Positions 1-8,858 of a stretch of 38,395 bases of DNA are shown in pieces. The first letter of the stretch is position 1, and every line of letters starts with the position of its first letter. The stretch is taken from positions 1 through 38,395 of the forward strand of contig JAKSIF010000025.1 of the NCBI GenBank assembly GCA_024398965.1, in the 5' to 3' direction. The translations under genes and the position numbers were made by a program. The notes under the pieces are model-generated. The model was not told the origin of the DNA. It ran no database searches and saw nothing but the letters and a program-made list of their open reading frames with translations. The DNA is from Fibrobacter sp. Lineage in GTDB: Bacteria > Fibrobacterota > Fibrobacteria > Fibrobacterales > Fibrobacteraceae.

Positions 1-106
1 CTAACCGATCTTCTTTCATTGTCAACGCAGACTTTGGACAGGCGTTAACGCATGCCTGACAACCAGTACACAAATCTTTTGCAGCTAAACACGGCATATA
101 AGTCAT
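1..106 (-). CDS. 4Fe-4S ferredoxin-type protein, N-terminal part only
   Basis: This gene runs off the left edge, so only about 35 codons are visible. Translation from the ATG at 106 gives MTYMPCLAAKDLCTGCQACV, followed by NACPKSAL. The spacing CxxCxxCxxxCP is a 4Fe-4S cluster signature. The start overlaps the stop of the glycosyltransferase upstream by ATGA, so the two are translationally coupled; a second in-frame ATG lies at 97. In surface-polysaccharide loci an N-terminal ferredoxin domain of this kind usually begins a coenzyme F420 hydrogenase/dehydrogenase beta-subunit-like protein, and a full member of that family lies at 11245-13059. That the missing part is an FrhB-like domain is inference. 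Confidence 0.7.
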   Translation of the reverse strand, partial: MTYMPCLAAKDLCTGCQACVNACPKSALTMKEDRL

Positions 107-951
107 TTCCCATCAAATGGAACTTTGAAAAAGAACCCTTCTAATTTACCTTTAAACATAAAAAAAGATTTCTTACTACCAAAAAAATCACCTTTCAAAA
201 AATGAACAAACATTCCCGCAAAAGGACGTCCATACTGTCGCAATTTATAACTTAGAGGAAACTGATGCTTCTGCATTAAAAAACCTCCACCGCGAGAATA
301 GCTATAAAATTTTTTTAGAAGATATGGTTTATCATAAACGTCCGTCTGTGTAGGATGATGAACTATCAATTCTGGCTTATACAAAACCCTAAATTTAAAT
401 TGTTCCATCAAAGTAAGCATATAATCAGTTTCTTCACCAGCACCTAAATTATAAGGCGAACCAATCCCCATACATTCATCAAAGGTTACACTTTTTTCAT
501 ATTTGTAAAACATCGTATAGGAAATAGCAGCACAGCGTTTTACAGCAGTGATTTCAGCTTCCTTAGATGGAAATACAGAAGTTAGAACACCTTGTTCATT
601 CATTCCTTTTCCAGAAACAGCTTGATATACCCCCTCCTGCAGAACTGCCAAAGCTTTTTTTAATGTATCTGGTTCATACCAGCAATCATCATCTGGAAAA
701 CAAACAAATTTTCCTTCAACCAAAGACAAACCTAAATTGCGCGCATGGGATAAGGAACAATGTTCCGTTTTTACATAAGTGAATTTAATTAGAGGATTAA
801 GATTATCGAAAGCAGACTTATTATCTTCTTGATCAATAAAAATTAACTGCAGTTGGCTAAAATCAACACCTTGTTGCAAATTCAGGGAATTGACAAACCG
901 AACTAGTTCGTCCTTTCGGTTCTGAGAAGTCTGAATTAAAGATAGTAGCAT
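103..951 (-). CDS. Family 2 glycosyltransferase
   Basis: A 282-residue GT-A fold glycosyltransferase, expected to transfer a sugar from a nucleotide-sugar donor to the lipid-linked repeat unit on the cytoplasmic side of the inner membrane. The N-terminus has the GT2 beginning (LLSLIQTSQNR), the acidic metal/nucleotide site is FPDDDC at residues 85-90, and an acidic GAGEETDY segment around 170-177 matches the region that usually carries the catalytic base. No membrane segment is evident. It lies 8 bp downstream of the DXD glycosyltransferase and overlaps the next gene by ATGA, so it belongs to the same operon. Donor and acceptor cannot be read from the sequence. Confidence 0.85.
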   Translation of the reverse strand: MLLSLIQTSQNRKDELVRFVNSLNLQQGVDFSQLQLIFIDQEDNKSAFDNLNPLIKFTYVKTEHCSLSHARNLGLSLVEGKFVCFPDDDCWYEPDTLKKALAVLQEGVYQAVSGKGMNEQGVLTSVFPSKEAEITAVKRCAAISYTMFYKYEKSVTFDECMGIGSPYNLGAGEETDYMLTLMEQFKFRVLYKPELIVHHPTQTDVYDKPYLLKKFYSYSRGGGFLMQKHQFPLSYKLRQYGRPFAGMFVHFLKGDFFGSKKSFFMFKGKLEGFFFKVPFDGK

Positions 952-959
952 AAAAGTCC

Positions 960-1715
960 TTACTTTGCAAAATGTCTATGCAGAAAATCTCTATAAGTAA
1001 TCCCAAGCATTGCACAAACCTTTTTTTCGAGTCTACAATACCAAGGCAACCAGGTTCCTGCAAAATGGTGAATAGAATAAGTTCTATCTGTTTTTTCAAT
1101 TTTCCCAGTAGCGTAGGACTTCGGACTAAAGAAGTCAAACGGAAAAACAGGAAGATTATTTTCCATCGCCAACTTAGCTTCTTCCACGGTTTCTACCGAT
1201 TTTAAAGAAAAATTGTTTTCTATTAAACAATCCCTAATTACCGCCGGCAACACACGTGTATTGAAAGAGCCGTCTTCATTCACAAAATGTTTATTTTCAT
1301 AATGGTCTAGGCAAGCTTTTACCCAGCAACTTTCTTTTTCAGCCCCAAATGCAGCTACTTCCAGGCGTCCATCCTTGGAATTTTCATAGCAGAGCATAGT
1401 ATTAAGGGACTCAAACTCATTAAATGACTTGAGAACTTCAACATCCATATCCAAATAAACGCCACCACAAGTGTACAAAGCGTACAACCTAATATAATCC
1501 GCTGCAAAGGCAAACTTTCGATTATCAAAAGCTTCATCAACCCAAGCAGATTTGCCCCTTGGGAAACGCTCAAAATTCCAAAGAATTACATCATAATCAG
1601 GTAGATGTTTTTTCCAGGATTCCATGCATTTTTGTAAATCTGCCGGAATGGGATCGTTGCTAAGCCAACAATAATGGATAATTTTAGGAATCATTTCAGT
1701 TCTCTTACAAATCAT
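960..1715 (-). CDS. DXD-motif glycosyltransferase (GT32-like capsular type)
   Basis: A 251-residue protein of the sugar-binding DXD family (Gly_transf_sug; GT32 / capsular polysaccharide synthesis type). The diagnostic start IPKIIHYCWL is at residues 9-18, and the metal-binding DXD is in GGVYLDMDVEV (D89 and D91), preceded by AADYIRLYAL. The reported start at 1715 overlaps the preceding gene by ATGA. A second ATG at 1694 would start directly at MIPKIIHY, which is where family members usually begin; no strong Shine-Dalgarno decides between them. It probably adds one sugar to the repeat unit assembled by this operon. Confidence 0.85.
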   Translation of the reverse strand: MICKRTEMIPKIIHYCWLSNDPIPADLQKCMESWKKHLPDYDVILWNFERFPRGKSAWVDEAFDNRKFAFAADYIRLYALYTCGGVYLDMDVEVLKSFNEFESLNTMLCYENSKDGRLEVAAFGAEKESCWVKACLDHYENKHFVNEDGSFNTRVLPAVIRDCLIENNFSLKSVETVEEAKLAMENNLPVFPFDFFSPKSYATGKIEKTDRTYSIHHFAGTWLPWYCRLEKKVCAMLGITYRDFLHRHFAK

Positions 1716-2920
1716 TCATGTTTACATTTTTTTGGACGATATACAAACAACAACAAAATAAAAATTGCAAAATACGACTCTCTTGTCGTTATGCTGTTAA
1801 ATGTCATTATTATAGATAGGAAGCAACCTCCATACAACAGTTTTTGTCTTAGCGGATAAAATTCCATACAACATTGAACCATTTTTTGTGCAAAATACAC
1901 TAGCGGAATCAAAAATAGAAGACCAAATCGGAACATAAAAATCAAAAGAATGTTTTCATTTATCAATGCTGAAAAACCAGATCTGGACATAACTTTTTGA
2001 ACAGAGCCAGCATCAATCCCCAAAAGGAAATCCGAAAAATCATAATATTTAAAGATATCGAAAATCTTTGTTCTCGCACCGGCACTATTTTCATCAAACA
2101 GCCCCATTTCCAGTAATCGGCTTCCAAAACCAAACTTACTCATAGCTAAATATCCAATGAATACTCCCAAAAGGGCTAATATAAGTAAAAAAATACGTTT
2201 TGATGCCCCTATTTGTTTTAATGAAAAAATATGGCTCAAAAGAAAAATTGCATAGATAGCACCACATAAAACTATATCAAACCTACTGTTAAAACATAAA
2301 ATAGCCAAAAAGCCTAAAATAAAGAGAGCATTTTTTTTAAACAAAGACAAAGATTCATCATACAAAAAAAACATCATTAACATTGTTGTTACAAAAGCAC
2401 CGGCCAACCCATGCCCCCATAATGCAGAACTCCTAAAAATAATTTTTTCTCCTACGTACTCAATGGTAGATTTTACATAAAATGGAATTATATTGTACAT
2501 AAAAATTCGTTCAAGCAAAGCCCACAAAGAATTTATAATAAAAAAAGACACTAATGTTTTTTTCGCTGTTTCCACAAAACAAACATCTGAAAAAAAAGAT
2601 TCATCATTGCATATTACTGCTACTATTACAGGAAACATTAAGCTATTAACCAACATTAACATATCAACTTCTCGATTTGTTAGTTTATTGAAAACAGCTA
2701 AAAATATTAGGAACAAAGCATAATTCAATATATGTCTATTCGTCTTCTTTAACATTTTCTTTATATATGAAAATTTAATGAAGATAAACAAAAAAAGATA
2801 AAAAGCCCACGATACATGAGTTACCAAAGTATCGCCAGGTATAAAAAAGCACAAAGAATTGTAACTAACAAAAAAAAGAAGAACTACAGAAAAAATGAAC
2901 AGTTTTTTTTTATATTCCAT
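1712..2920 (-). CDS. Polytopic membrane protein, probable O-antigen/capsule polymerase (Wzy-like)
   Basis: A 402-residue, very hydrophobic protein with roughly ten predicted membrane segments and a longer soluble loop around residues 265-310 (with GFGSRLLEMGLFDENSAGAR). That layout, and its place between glycosyltransferases in an operon that also has a flippase, is typical of Wzy polymerases, which polymerise lipid-linked repeat units on the periplasmic face. Wzy proteins share little sequence, so the call rests on topology and context rather than a motif. The 98 bp gap to the upstream GT2 gene is the largest inside the operon and is AT-rich with no obvious terminator. Confidence 0.6.
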   Translation of the reverse strand: MEYKKKLFIFSVVLLFFVSYNSLCFFIPGDTLVTHVSWAFYLFLFIFIKFSYIKKMLKKTNRHILNYALFLIFLAVFNKLTNREVDMLMLVNSLMFPVIVAVICNDESFFSDVCFVETAKKTLVSFFIINSLWALLERIFMYNIIPFYVKSTIEYVGEKIIFRSSALWGHGLAGAFVTTMLMMFFLYDESLSLFKKNALFILGFLAILCFNSRFDIVLCGAIYAIFLLSHIFSLKQIGASKRIFLLILALLGVFIGYLAMSKFGFGSRLLEMGLFDENSAGARTKIFDIFKYYDFSDFLLGIDAGSVQKVMSRSGFSALINENILLIFMFRFGLLFLIPLVYFAQKMVQCCMEFYPLRQKLLYGGCFLSIIMTFNSITTRESYFAIFILLLFVYRPKKCKHE

Positions 2921-3018
2921 ATAAGATTCCTACCATTTCTTATATCAGCAATAAAACAATTGACAACATTTGTTCCAAATGTAGAACTATCAAAAAAAAC
3001 ATCTATTATCGCGATTAT

Positions 3019-3969
3019 TCACCTATCAAATACCCTTTTGATTTTCACTAAAAAAGGAAATCTATATTTTCTGCGCCATTTGACAAATTCATTTTTTTTC
3101 TTTTCAAAAAGATCAGCATAATCCTGATATAACGCACCCGATAGATAGAAAGAATCAAACAAAGCTATCACATCTTTTGAAGGATAAAGCAATGACCGGA
3201 ACATCCAAATAACAACATCGAGCTTCTGCAATCGAAATAAATCATTCAAACGTTCATTAGAATCGTTAAAGATTTGCTGCAATTTTTGAATGAACAAAAA
3301 ACGATTTTCAAAAGTTTTTTTCGACATCGTATTAGTAATAGACCCTCTATTCATTATATAATGATAGCAAGATTTATGTATATACGAAATTTTTGGTTCC
3401 TTATTTTTCAAAATCTTACACAACAAAAGTAAATCTTCACAGAAAAAAACATCTAAATCAAATTGTACGTCCCTGTACAAATCCTTCTTTATCAATTTAT
3501 TCCAAAGAGCCCCCATCGATTTATTTTCTAACAAGGAATGCAACAATTCATTTGACGTTTCACATTCGGGCTGAATACATTCGCTTACATTGCCATTTAA
3601 CTCTTTCTTGAAATCAGCAATCACCAAGTCTGCAGCATTCATCGTTGCACTTTGATATAAAATTTCAAGCATATCTTTTTCTACCCAATCGTCAGAATCA
3701 GCATGAATCACATACAAGCCTAGAGCAGCATTCACACCAATTTGACGTGCAGAAGAAACTCCACCATTCTTTTTATGTATTACTCGAACTCGGGAGTCCA
3801 TTCCTGAATAAAAATCACAGATAGTACCAGACGAGTCCGCACTACCATCATCAATCAGCAATACTTCAAAGTTTTTAAAAGTTTGCTCAAGCAAACTATC
3901 AACACACCGATGTAATGTTTTTTCGGCATTATACACAGGAACGATAACTGAAATTAGGGGGCTATTCAT
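3019..3969 (-). CDS. Family 2 glycosyltransferase
   Basis: A 316-residue glycosyltransferase with a textbook GT2 N-terminus: SPLISVIVPVYNAEKTL, then LLIDDGSAD around residues 38-46 (nucleotide binding) and ADSDDW at 90-95 (the metal-binding DXD equivalent). The C-terminal third is basic and lacks an obvious membrane anchor, so it is probably a peripheral inner-membrane enzyme. Its ATG follows the stop of the pyruvyl transferase gene with no intervening base. Expected role: adding one sugar of the repeat unit; the sugar is not predictable. Confidence 0.9.
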   Translation of the reverse strand: MNSPLISVIVPVYNAEKTLHRCVDSLLEQTFKNFEVLLIDDGSADSSGTICDFYSGMDSRVRVIHKKNGGVSSARQIGVNAALGLYVIHADSDDWVEKDMLEILYQSATMNAADLVIADFKKELNGNVSECIQPECETSNELLHSLLENKSMGALWNKLIKKDLYRDVQFDLDVFFCEDLLLLCKILKNKEPKISYIHKSCYHYIMNRGSITNTMSKKTFENRFLFIQKLQQIFNDSNERLNDLFRLQKLDVVIWMFRSLLYPSKDVIALFDSFYLSGALYQDYADLFEKKKNEFVKWRRKYRFPFLVKIKRVFDR

Positions 3970-5097
3970 TTAAGACAATTCATTTTTTAAAAAAGATAAC
4001 GACTTTTTTTTCATAGAATCCAAAACATCATTATTGGATTCTATGTTTTTTTTCATCATCTCCAAGTCCAACAATTTTAACTGAGCTATATCGGTAACCA
4101 TGTTTTTTTCAAGTCCAAAAGTTTTTAAAAGAGACTCAAATCGAGACAAGCCCCTATCTTTATTTCCAATAACAATAAAAGGCTTATTGAAAATAATACT
4201 AAAAACACAAGCATGAAAAGAATCTGTCACGACCATTTTGGCATCATAAAAGCCCTGAAGCCAAGATTCCACAGATGGAAGAATTCGCTTTTTTACAGGA
4301 GCACTTTTTTTCACCAATTCATTGTTAACAGCAAACGGACGCAAGCCCGTTTTTTTTACACAAAAGTTAAGGATTTGTTCTTTTTCAAAAGATCTGTCCA
4401 ATATATAAGTTAAAAGAGAGTCCTCATTCTTATTAATATTTTTCTTTTTAAATAGAGAAATATAATCATTCTCATCAAGCAACATTGTTGGATCAAGGAC
4501 TTGATCTGAGTCTACATATAAATGCTTCTTCAACAATTCAACGCCCGACGTTTCCCGTACAGAAATAGCATCAAACATAGGAATGCATTGAGAAACTGCT
4601 TTAGTTTCTTCATCCGTCATCTCCCAAGAATCAACACCCAAAGAAGCTGCATATGCGATTTTTTTTATTCTCATCTCTTTAGAAAAAGCCAGAAATGCAT
4701 TCTCAAATTTTGTATTCCACATGCTTTTAAAATACATTGGACGCCACACTTGATCACTGCCAACAACTATAGCATCCAAATTCATCGTTATAATATCATC
4801 AAAATTATCAATTAAGACTTCATGCAAATAATTTTTACGAAATTTCCATACATGTTCATTAATAACAGGAGCTTCTTTTTTTTGCCTAATCTCTTTAAAA
4901 ACAACGACATCTCTTCCTAAAATTTTTTTTACAATCCTTTTGGGTAACTGTTTCCATTTTGTGTTAGGGTATTGTTCTAAAGCATTAAAAATAACTACAT
5001 CATGTCCCAAGCGTTCCAAAACCGTCTGCAAAGCATAAGCCTGCAATATACCACCATAATTAGTGTGAAGAGGAAGAGTCAGAATACCGATTTTCAT
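3970..5097 (-). CDS. Polysaccharide pyruvyl transferase family protein
   Basis: A 375-residue protein of the polysaccharide pyruvyl transferase family (PF04230). The N-terminal MKIGILTLPLHTNYGGILQA is the hallmark of the family; further family features are VVGSDQVWRP (around residues 131-140), IAYAASLG, and the C-terminal VVTDSFHACVFSIIFNKPF. Characterised members move pyruvate from phosphoenolpyruvate onto a sugar, forming a ketal that gives the polymer a negative charge. Homologues often sit beside F420-dehydrogenase-like ferredoxin proteins in capsule loci, as here. The operon position makes glycan decoration the likely role; pyruvate as the substrate is family knowledge, not demonstrated. 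Confidence 0.85.
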   Translation of the reverse strand: MKIGILTLPLHTNYGGILQAYALQTVLERLGHDVVIFNALEQYPNTKWKQLPKRIVKKILGRDVVVFKEIRQKKEAPVINEHVWKFRKNYLHEVLIDNFDDIITMNLDAIVVGSDQVWRPMYFKSMWNTKFENAFLAFSKEMRIKKIAYAASLGVDSWEMTDEETKAVSQCIPMFDAISVRETSGVELLKKHLYVDSDQVLDPTMLLDENDYISLFKKKNINKNEDSLLTYILDRSFEKEQILNFCVKKTGLRPFAVNNELVKKSAPVKKRILPSVESWLQGFYDAKMVVTDSFHACVFSIIFNKPFIVIGNKDRGLSRFESLLKTFGLEKNMVTDIAQLKLLDLEMMKKNIESNNDVLDSMKKKSLSFLKNELS

Positions 5098-5101
5098 GCG
5101 A

Positions 5102-6589
5102 TTACCTCATACTTCCATTTTTCATAAAGTTTCTGTGAAAATCAAAAGCATGTTCCAAGTCAACCGGAATATGCAATCCCTTCGCAGACATTTTACCATA
5201 CTTTAAGGCTTCTCTTAGCAATTCCTTATAATCCGGATGGGCACAATTCTCAATGATTTGAACAGCCCTTTGTTCTGCGGAAAGTCCTCGCAAATCAGCA
5301 ATTCCCTGTTCCGTTACAAAGATCATTGTATCATGTTCAGTATGATCAACATGGCTTACCAAGGGAACTATGGAACTAATAGCACCATTCTTGGCTGTCG
5401 ATGGAGTCATAAAAAAGCCTAACCGAGCGTTACGAGCAAAATCTGCCGCACCACCAATACCATTCATAATAGCGGATCCACAAACATGTGAGCTATTTAC
5501 ATTTCCAAAGATGTCGCATTCCAATGCCGTATTCATAGAAACTACACCAACTCTACGAATAACTTCGGCGCTATTAGAAATTTCTTGCTGACGCAAAACG
5601 AAATGTTTTTTCCAGTTGTCAATATTCTTCAAAAACAAATCCTGAGCAGATGCGGACAAAGTCAAGGCCGTTCCAGAAGCCACGCCAAGTTTATCATTTT
5701 GCAACAGAGGAATGCATGCTTCTTGAATCACTTCTGTAAATAAATTCACCTTCCCTTGATTTGGATTATTGGCCATTGCACAAAGTACAGCATTTGCAAC
5801 ATTACCCACGCCACTTTGATAAGCTAAACCTTTAGGAAGCCTTCCCTTTTTTTCTTCACTTGCAAGAAATTCTAGAATATAACCTGCAATTGTTTCCGAT
5901 ACAGAATCCGGCTGAACAAAAGGTTTTACTTCATCATAACAATCAGATTCCACAATGGCAACAATCTTATTCGAATCTAACTGAATGGAATCTCCAGCAA
6001 CTCGATCAGAAACCTTTCGTATAGGAATCGGAGCTGATCCGGGAGTCAAATCGGGAACAAAAACGTCATGCAATCCAGCAAATTTTTCACCATACCGTGA
6101 ATTCACTTCAAGAATAATTCTTTCAGCCTTTTCTAAAAAGGAAACTGTATTGCCTCCAGAAGTAGAAAGAATTACACGCCCATCATCATAGACATGGGCA
6201 ACTTCAAGAATCAATGTTGTTGGAGCGGGTAAATAACCTTCTCGTACACGAGTCCCCATCAAGCCCAAGTGGATATCTAAATAATTCAGAATTCCCTTAT
6301 TAGCACTTGAACGAATAGCAGCATTTGACTGATATGGAGCTCTAACAGCAATCGCATTAGCATTAATCAAAGCGCCATCACAAGATTCTCCAGTAGAAGC
6401 TCCTGAAAACAACGTTATGGAAAAAGGTTTTCCTTCTTCATGAAGTCGTTCAGCACGCTTTGCCAAAGCCAACGGAACAAGTTTTGGGTACCCTGAAATA
6501 GTAAAGCCGGAAACACCGACAACTTCACCATCGTGAATTAATTCTGCAGCATTTTCCGCTGAGCATATTTTTTCGCTAAGCATTGACAT
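5102..6589 (-). CDS. Acetyl-CoA hydrolase/transferase family CoA-transferase
   Basis: From the ATG at 6589 this is 495 residues, the normal size for the Cat1/AarC-type family of class I CoA-transferases (for example succinyl-CoA:acetate CoA-transferase). I chose this start over the ATG at 6658 because the extra 23 residues (rich in Leu, Cys and Lys) overlap the upstream gene and are unlike the family, and because AAAGAGA precedes 6589. Visible features are the N-terminal glycine-rich GVSGFTISGYPK, the catalytic glutamate context NLFTEVIQ (E286), and the CoA-site GVGNVANAV around 261-269. A metabolic enzyme inside a glycan operon is unusual. It may supply or recycle the acyl-CoA used by the KAS III/ACP module. 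The actual acyl donor is unknown. Confidence 0.85.
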   Translation of the reverse strand: MSMLSEKICSAENAAELIHDGEVVGVSGFTISGYPKLVPLALAKRAERLHEEGKPFSITLFSGASTGESCDGALINANAIAVRAPYQSNAAIRSSANKGILNYLDIHLGLMGTRVREGYLPAPTTLILEVAHVYDDGRVILSTSGGNTVSFLEKAERIILEVNSRYGEKFAGLHDVFVPDLTPGSAPIPIRKVSDRVAGDSIQLDSNKIVAIVESDCYDEVKPFVQPDSVSETIAGYILEFLASEEKKGRLPKGLAYQSGVGNVANAVLCAMANNPNQGKVNLFTEVIQEACIPLLQNDKLGVASGTALTLSASAQDLFLKNIDNWKKHFVLRQQEISNSAEVIRRVGVVSMNTALECDIFGNVNSSHVCGSAIMNGIGGAADFARNARLGFFMTPSTAKNGAISSIVPLVSHVDHTEHDTMIFVTEQGIADLRGLSAEQRAVQIIENCAHPDYKELLREALKYGKMSAKGLHIPVDLEHAFDFHRNFMKNGSMR

Positions 6590-6635
6590 TTTTCTCTTTT
6601 TACATGAATATATCACGAGACATAAGATTAAAAAA

Positions 6636-7766
6636 TCATCGTCCGCAAAGAGTTCCACAAATTTTTGGGGATATTCTTTTTAAGATATAATATACTGAAA
6701 TACTACCAAATGTCGCTATCAATATCTTTAAAAGGAAGAAACATAGCATAAGCATATTATGATTTTGCACATAGTCTAAAGAATAGGTTAAATCTTCATT
6801 CAAAAAAAACGTCAACATTTTTCTTATTCCACGACCGGCGTAGTGCAAAACAAACAGATGAAATGCAAAAATAAAAAAGGTGCTTTCAGACCACTTCAAA
6901 AATAAATTTTTCACACTAGGGAACTTTTGTGACTTTGCAAACACACCCATACAATACATAACAAGAAAAACTCCAGTGCAAACAAAAAATGGATAAACAA
7001 TATTTCCATAAATAGAATTATTACCATCCAATATTACTTCAACAATGAGCAAAATGAAAAACAATAGCAACAAAGAAAAAAAATATTTTTTATTAATTAT
7101 ACAAAAACAAAGCGTTCCCCTTTTTAGGCACAAATACGATCCTATACAAAAAAAATAAATTGAAGTCATACTAAAACCGGGAACAATCAAAGAAGTTTGA
7201 GTAATATAAAGAAAAGTCAAAACAGCAACAAAAATTGGCAATATAAACTTATTCGTCAAAAACACATAAAGCAACGGTGAAAGAACTAAACAAACCATCA
7301 AATTTCTAATAAACCACATTGGAATTAATAAAGGAGCTGTTGCGGTGGCACTATTTCCCCACAAGTCCAAACGACCAATGTTCCAAACCTCGCTGCACCA
7401 GAACATTGAAGGAATCTTCGATGGACATTTCAAAAATATCCAATAAATTAGGATCCATATAACATAAGGAATCAATAAAGAAAGCACCCTTTTCTTCATT
7501 TTTTTCTGCCATATCTGAAAATTCCAATTTTCAAGATTTTGAAAAAAAAGGAAACCGGAAATAACAAAAAAAATAGGAACTGCTAAATGAGAGAGAACGT
7601 GACTAGCAGCTATTTCAAAGTATACGAAAAAATTCGAAAAACTCATGTTAGCTGAAAAATCACAACTATCCCAACCTTCAATAGAGATATAGCAATGAAC
7701 GGCAACAACAAGAATCGCCAAAGGGAATCGTAGATAGCTAATTAACAAGGAATCAACCTTACTCAC
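6636..7766 (-). CDS. Acyltransferase family 3 membrane protein (O-acyltransferase)
   Basis: A 376-residue membrane protein of the acyltransferase-3 family (PF01757), which O-acylates surface sugars using a cytoplasmic acyl donor. It has about ten membrane segments and the family RX10H signature near the N-terminus: R13 and H24 in RFPLAILVVAVHC. The segment LAVPIFFVISGFLFF (around 62-76) is also characteristic. Most members transfer acetyl groups. Because this operon carries its own ACP, KAS III and reductase, it is a candidate for the enzyme that attaches a longer acyl group. It lies 24 bp downstream of the SGNH-like gene, and its 3' end precedes the CoA-transferase start by about 46 bp. Confidence 0.85.
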   Translation of the reverse strand: MSKVDSLLISYLRFPLAILVVAVHCYISIEGWDSCDFSANMSFSNFFVYFEIAASHVLSHLAVPIFFVISGFLFFQNLENWNFQIWQKKMKKRVLSLLIPYVIWILIYWIFLKCPSKIPSMFWCSEVWNIGRLDLWGNSATATAPLLIPMWFIRNLMVCLVLSPLLYVFLTNKFILPIFVAVLTFLYITQTSLIVPGFSMTSIYFFCIGSYLCLKRGTLCFCIINKKYFFSLLLLFFILLIVEVILDGNNSIYGNIVYPFFVCTGVFLVMYCMGVFAKSQKFPSVKNLFLKWSESTFFIFAFHLFVLHYAGRGIRKMLTFFLNEDLTYSLDYVQNHNMLMLCFFLLKILIATFGSISVYYILKRISPKICGTLCGR

Positions 7767-7790
7767 AACAGCACCTCTAAAGCAACCATT

Positions 7791-8852
7791 TTATTGTTTT
7801 ACAGCCAAGCCAAGATCTTCAAAAACTTTTTTTGAAAAAACTTTTCGTCCTTTCAAATTCATAAATAACGAATTAAAGAAGTATTCATTCTTTCTTAGTT
7901 CTGCATTTACACTATAATCCAGGAACAGAACTTCCGGTCTGTTAATTTTAGTGATAAAATCATAGACATAGTATTGTATAGCTTGTTTTGGGATTTTTTG
8001 ATATAATGATTCCGACATCGGAGGGAAAACGAATACAGGACGTAAATTTCTTTCTTGTAGAAAGGCAATTATATTTTGCGCAATAGCAGCCGTTTCTAGC
8101 ATCGCTTTTTTTAGCGGTTCTGTTAATGGCTGTTGTAAAGATCTAATATCAAACTCTTTTTTCCAAGCATCTATAAAAGAGTCTGCACTACATTGCATTT
8201 CTGCCATAGACATAGTTTGGTCCGTAATGTTCAACATTTGATTGGCGGAAACATCTTTAAACAAGTATTTTATGGCTTTTTTGTTAAATAACAACGGATA
8301 CTTATTATACTTGTAAATTTTTTGAGCATTTGGAAGGATCCTAATTTGCCAACTATCCAAGATATTTAAATACTTAACATAATAATCAACAGACCTATAT
8401 CCTGGTTTGGCATTTAAATATTCCGAAACAGAACTAAACAATACTAACGGCAATAAAACAACGCCACCTTCTTTCAAAAAAGAATATCTGTACTTTAGGA
8501 TTTCAAAATCCATATTTAGGCCTTGAGTACCTGAACTCCAGTTTTCACCAAGGACATCACCATAAAAGAAGGCAAATAAAGCCGGATTGCTTCCAACATT
8601 AACTATTTCAAGATTTCTAACCAGATATTTGCGATACCCAGCATTTGAACAGAATTTCTTTGTATAGATAAACTTATTGGTCCACCAATTTGTTCGTTTC
8701 AACATTTTATTACAAAGTAAAAACGCAGTCAAAACAAGTACAATAAACAAACCCAACAAGGTAACACCAAATGCAACTACATGGTTAAAATACAAAGCTG
8801 CAGCAAACATTAACATCCAAAACAAAATAATCAATTTAAGTTTTTTTTTCAT
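7791..8852 (-). CDS. Membrane-anchored SGNH/DltD-like protein, function unknown
   Basis: A 353-residue protein with two hydrophobic segments at residues 5-23 and 25-48 and a large soluble domain. NVGSNPALFAF (85-95) is placed like block I of an SGNH hydrolase, with Ser in a G-S-N context. The C-terminal NSLFMNLKGRKVFSKKV is placed like block V (normally D-x-x-H-L-N-x-x-G) but shows no histidine at the expected position. Such proteins in polysaccharide loci often work with a membrane acyltransferase as DltD works with DltB, so a role in moving or trimming an acyl group is plausible; I cannot assign an activity. It lies directly upstream of the acyltransferase-3 gene, which supports a functional pair. 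Confidence 0.5.
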   Translation of the reverse strand: MKKKLKLIILFWMLMFAAALYFNHVVAFGVTLLGLFIVLVLTAFLLCNKMLKRTNWWTNKFIYTKKFCSNAGYRKYLVRNLEIVNVGSNPALFAFFYGDVLGENWSSGTQGLNMDFEILKYRYSFLKEGGVVLLPLVLFSSVSEYLNAKPGYRSVDYYVKYLNILDSWQIRILPNAQKIYKYNKYPLLFNKKAIKYLFKDVSANQMLNITDQTMSMAEMQCSADSFIDAWKKEFDIRSLQQPLTEPLKKAMLETAAIAQNIIAFLQERNLRPVFVFPPMSESLYQKIPKQAIQYYVYDFITKINRPEVLFLDYSVNAELRKNEYFFNSLFMNLKGRKVFSKKVFEDLGLAVKQ

Positions 8853-8858
8853 AACAAT

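Noticed and set aside
6590-6658. N-terminal extension of the CoA-transferase to 6658
   Set aside because: The 23 extra residues overlap the upstream gene and are unlike the family; a better ribosome-binding site precedes 6589.
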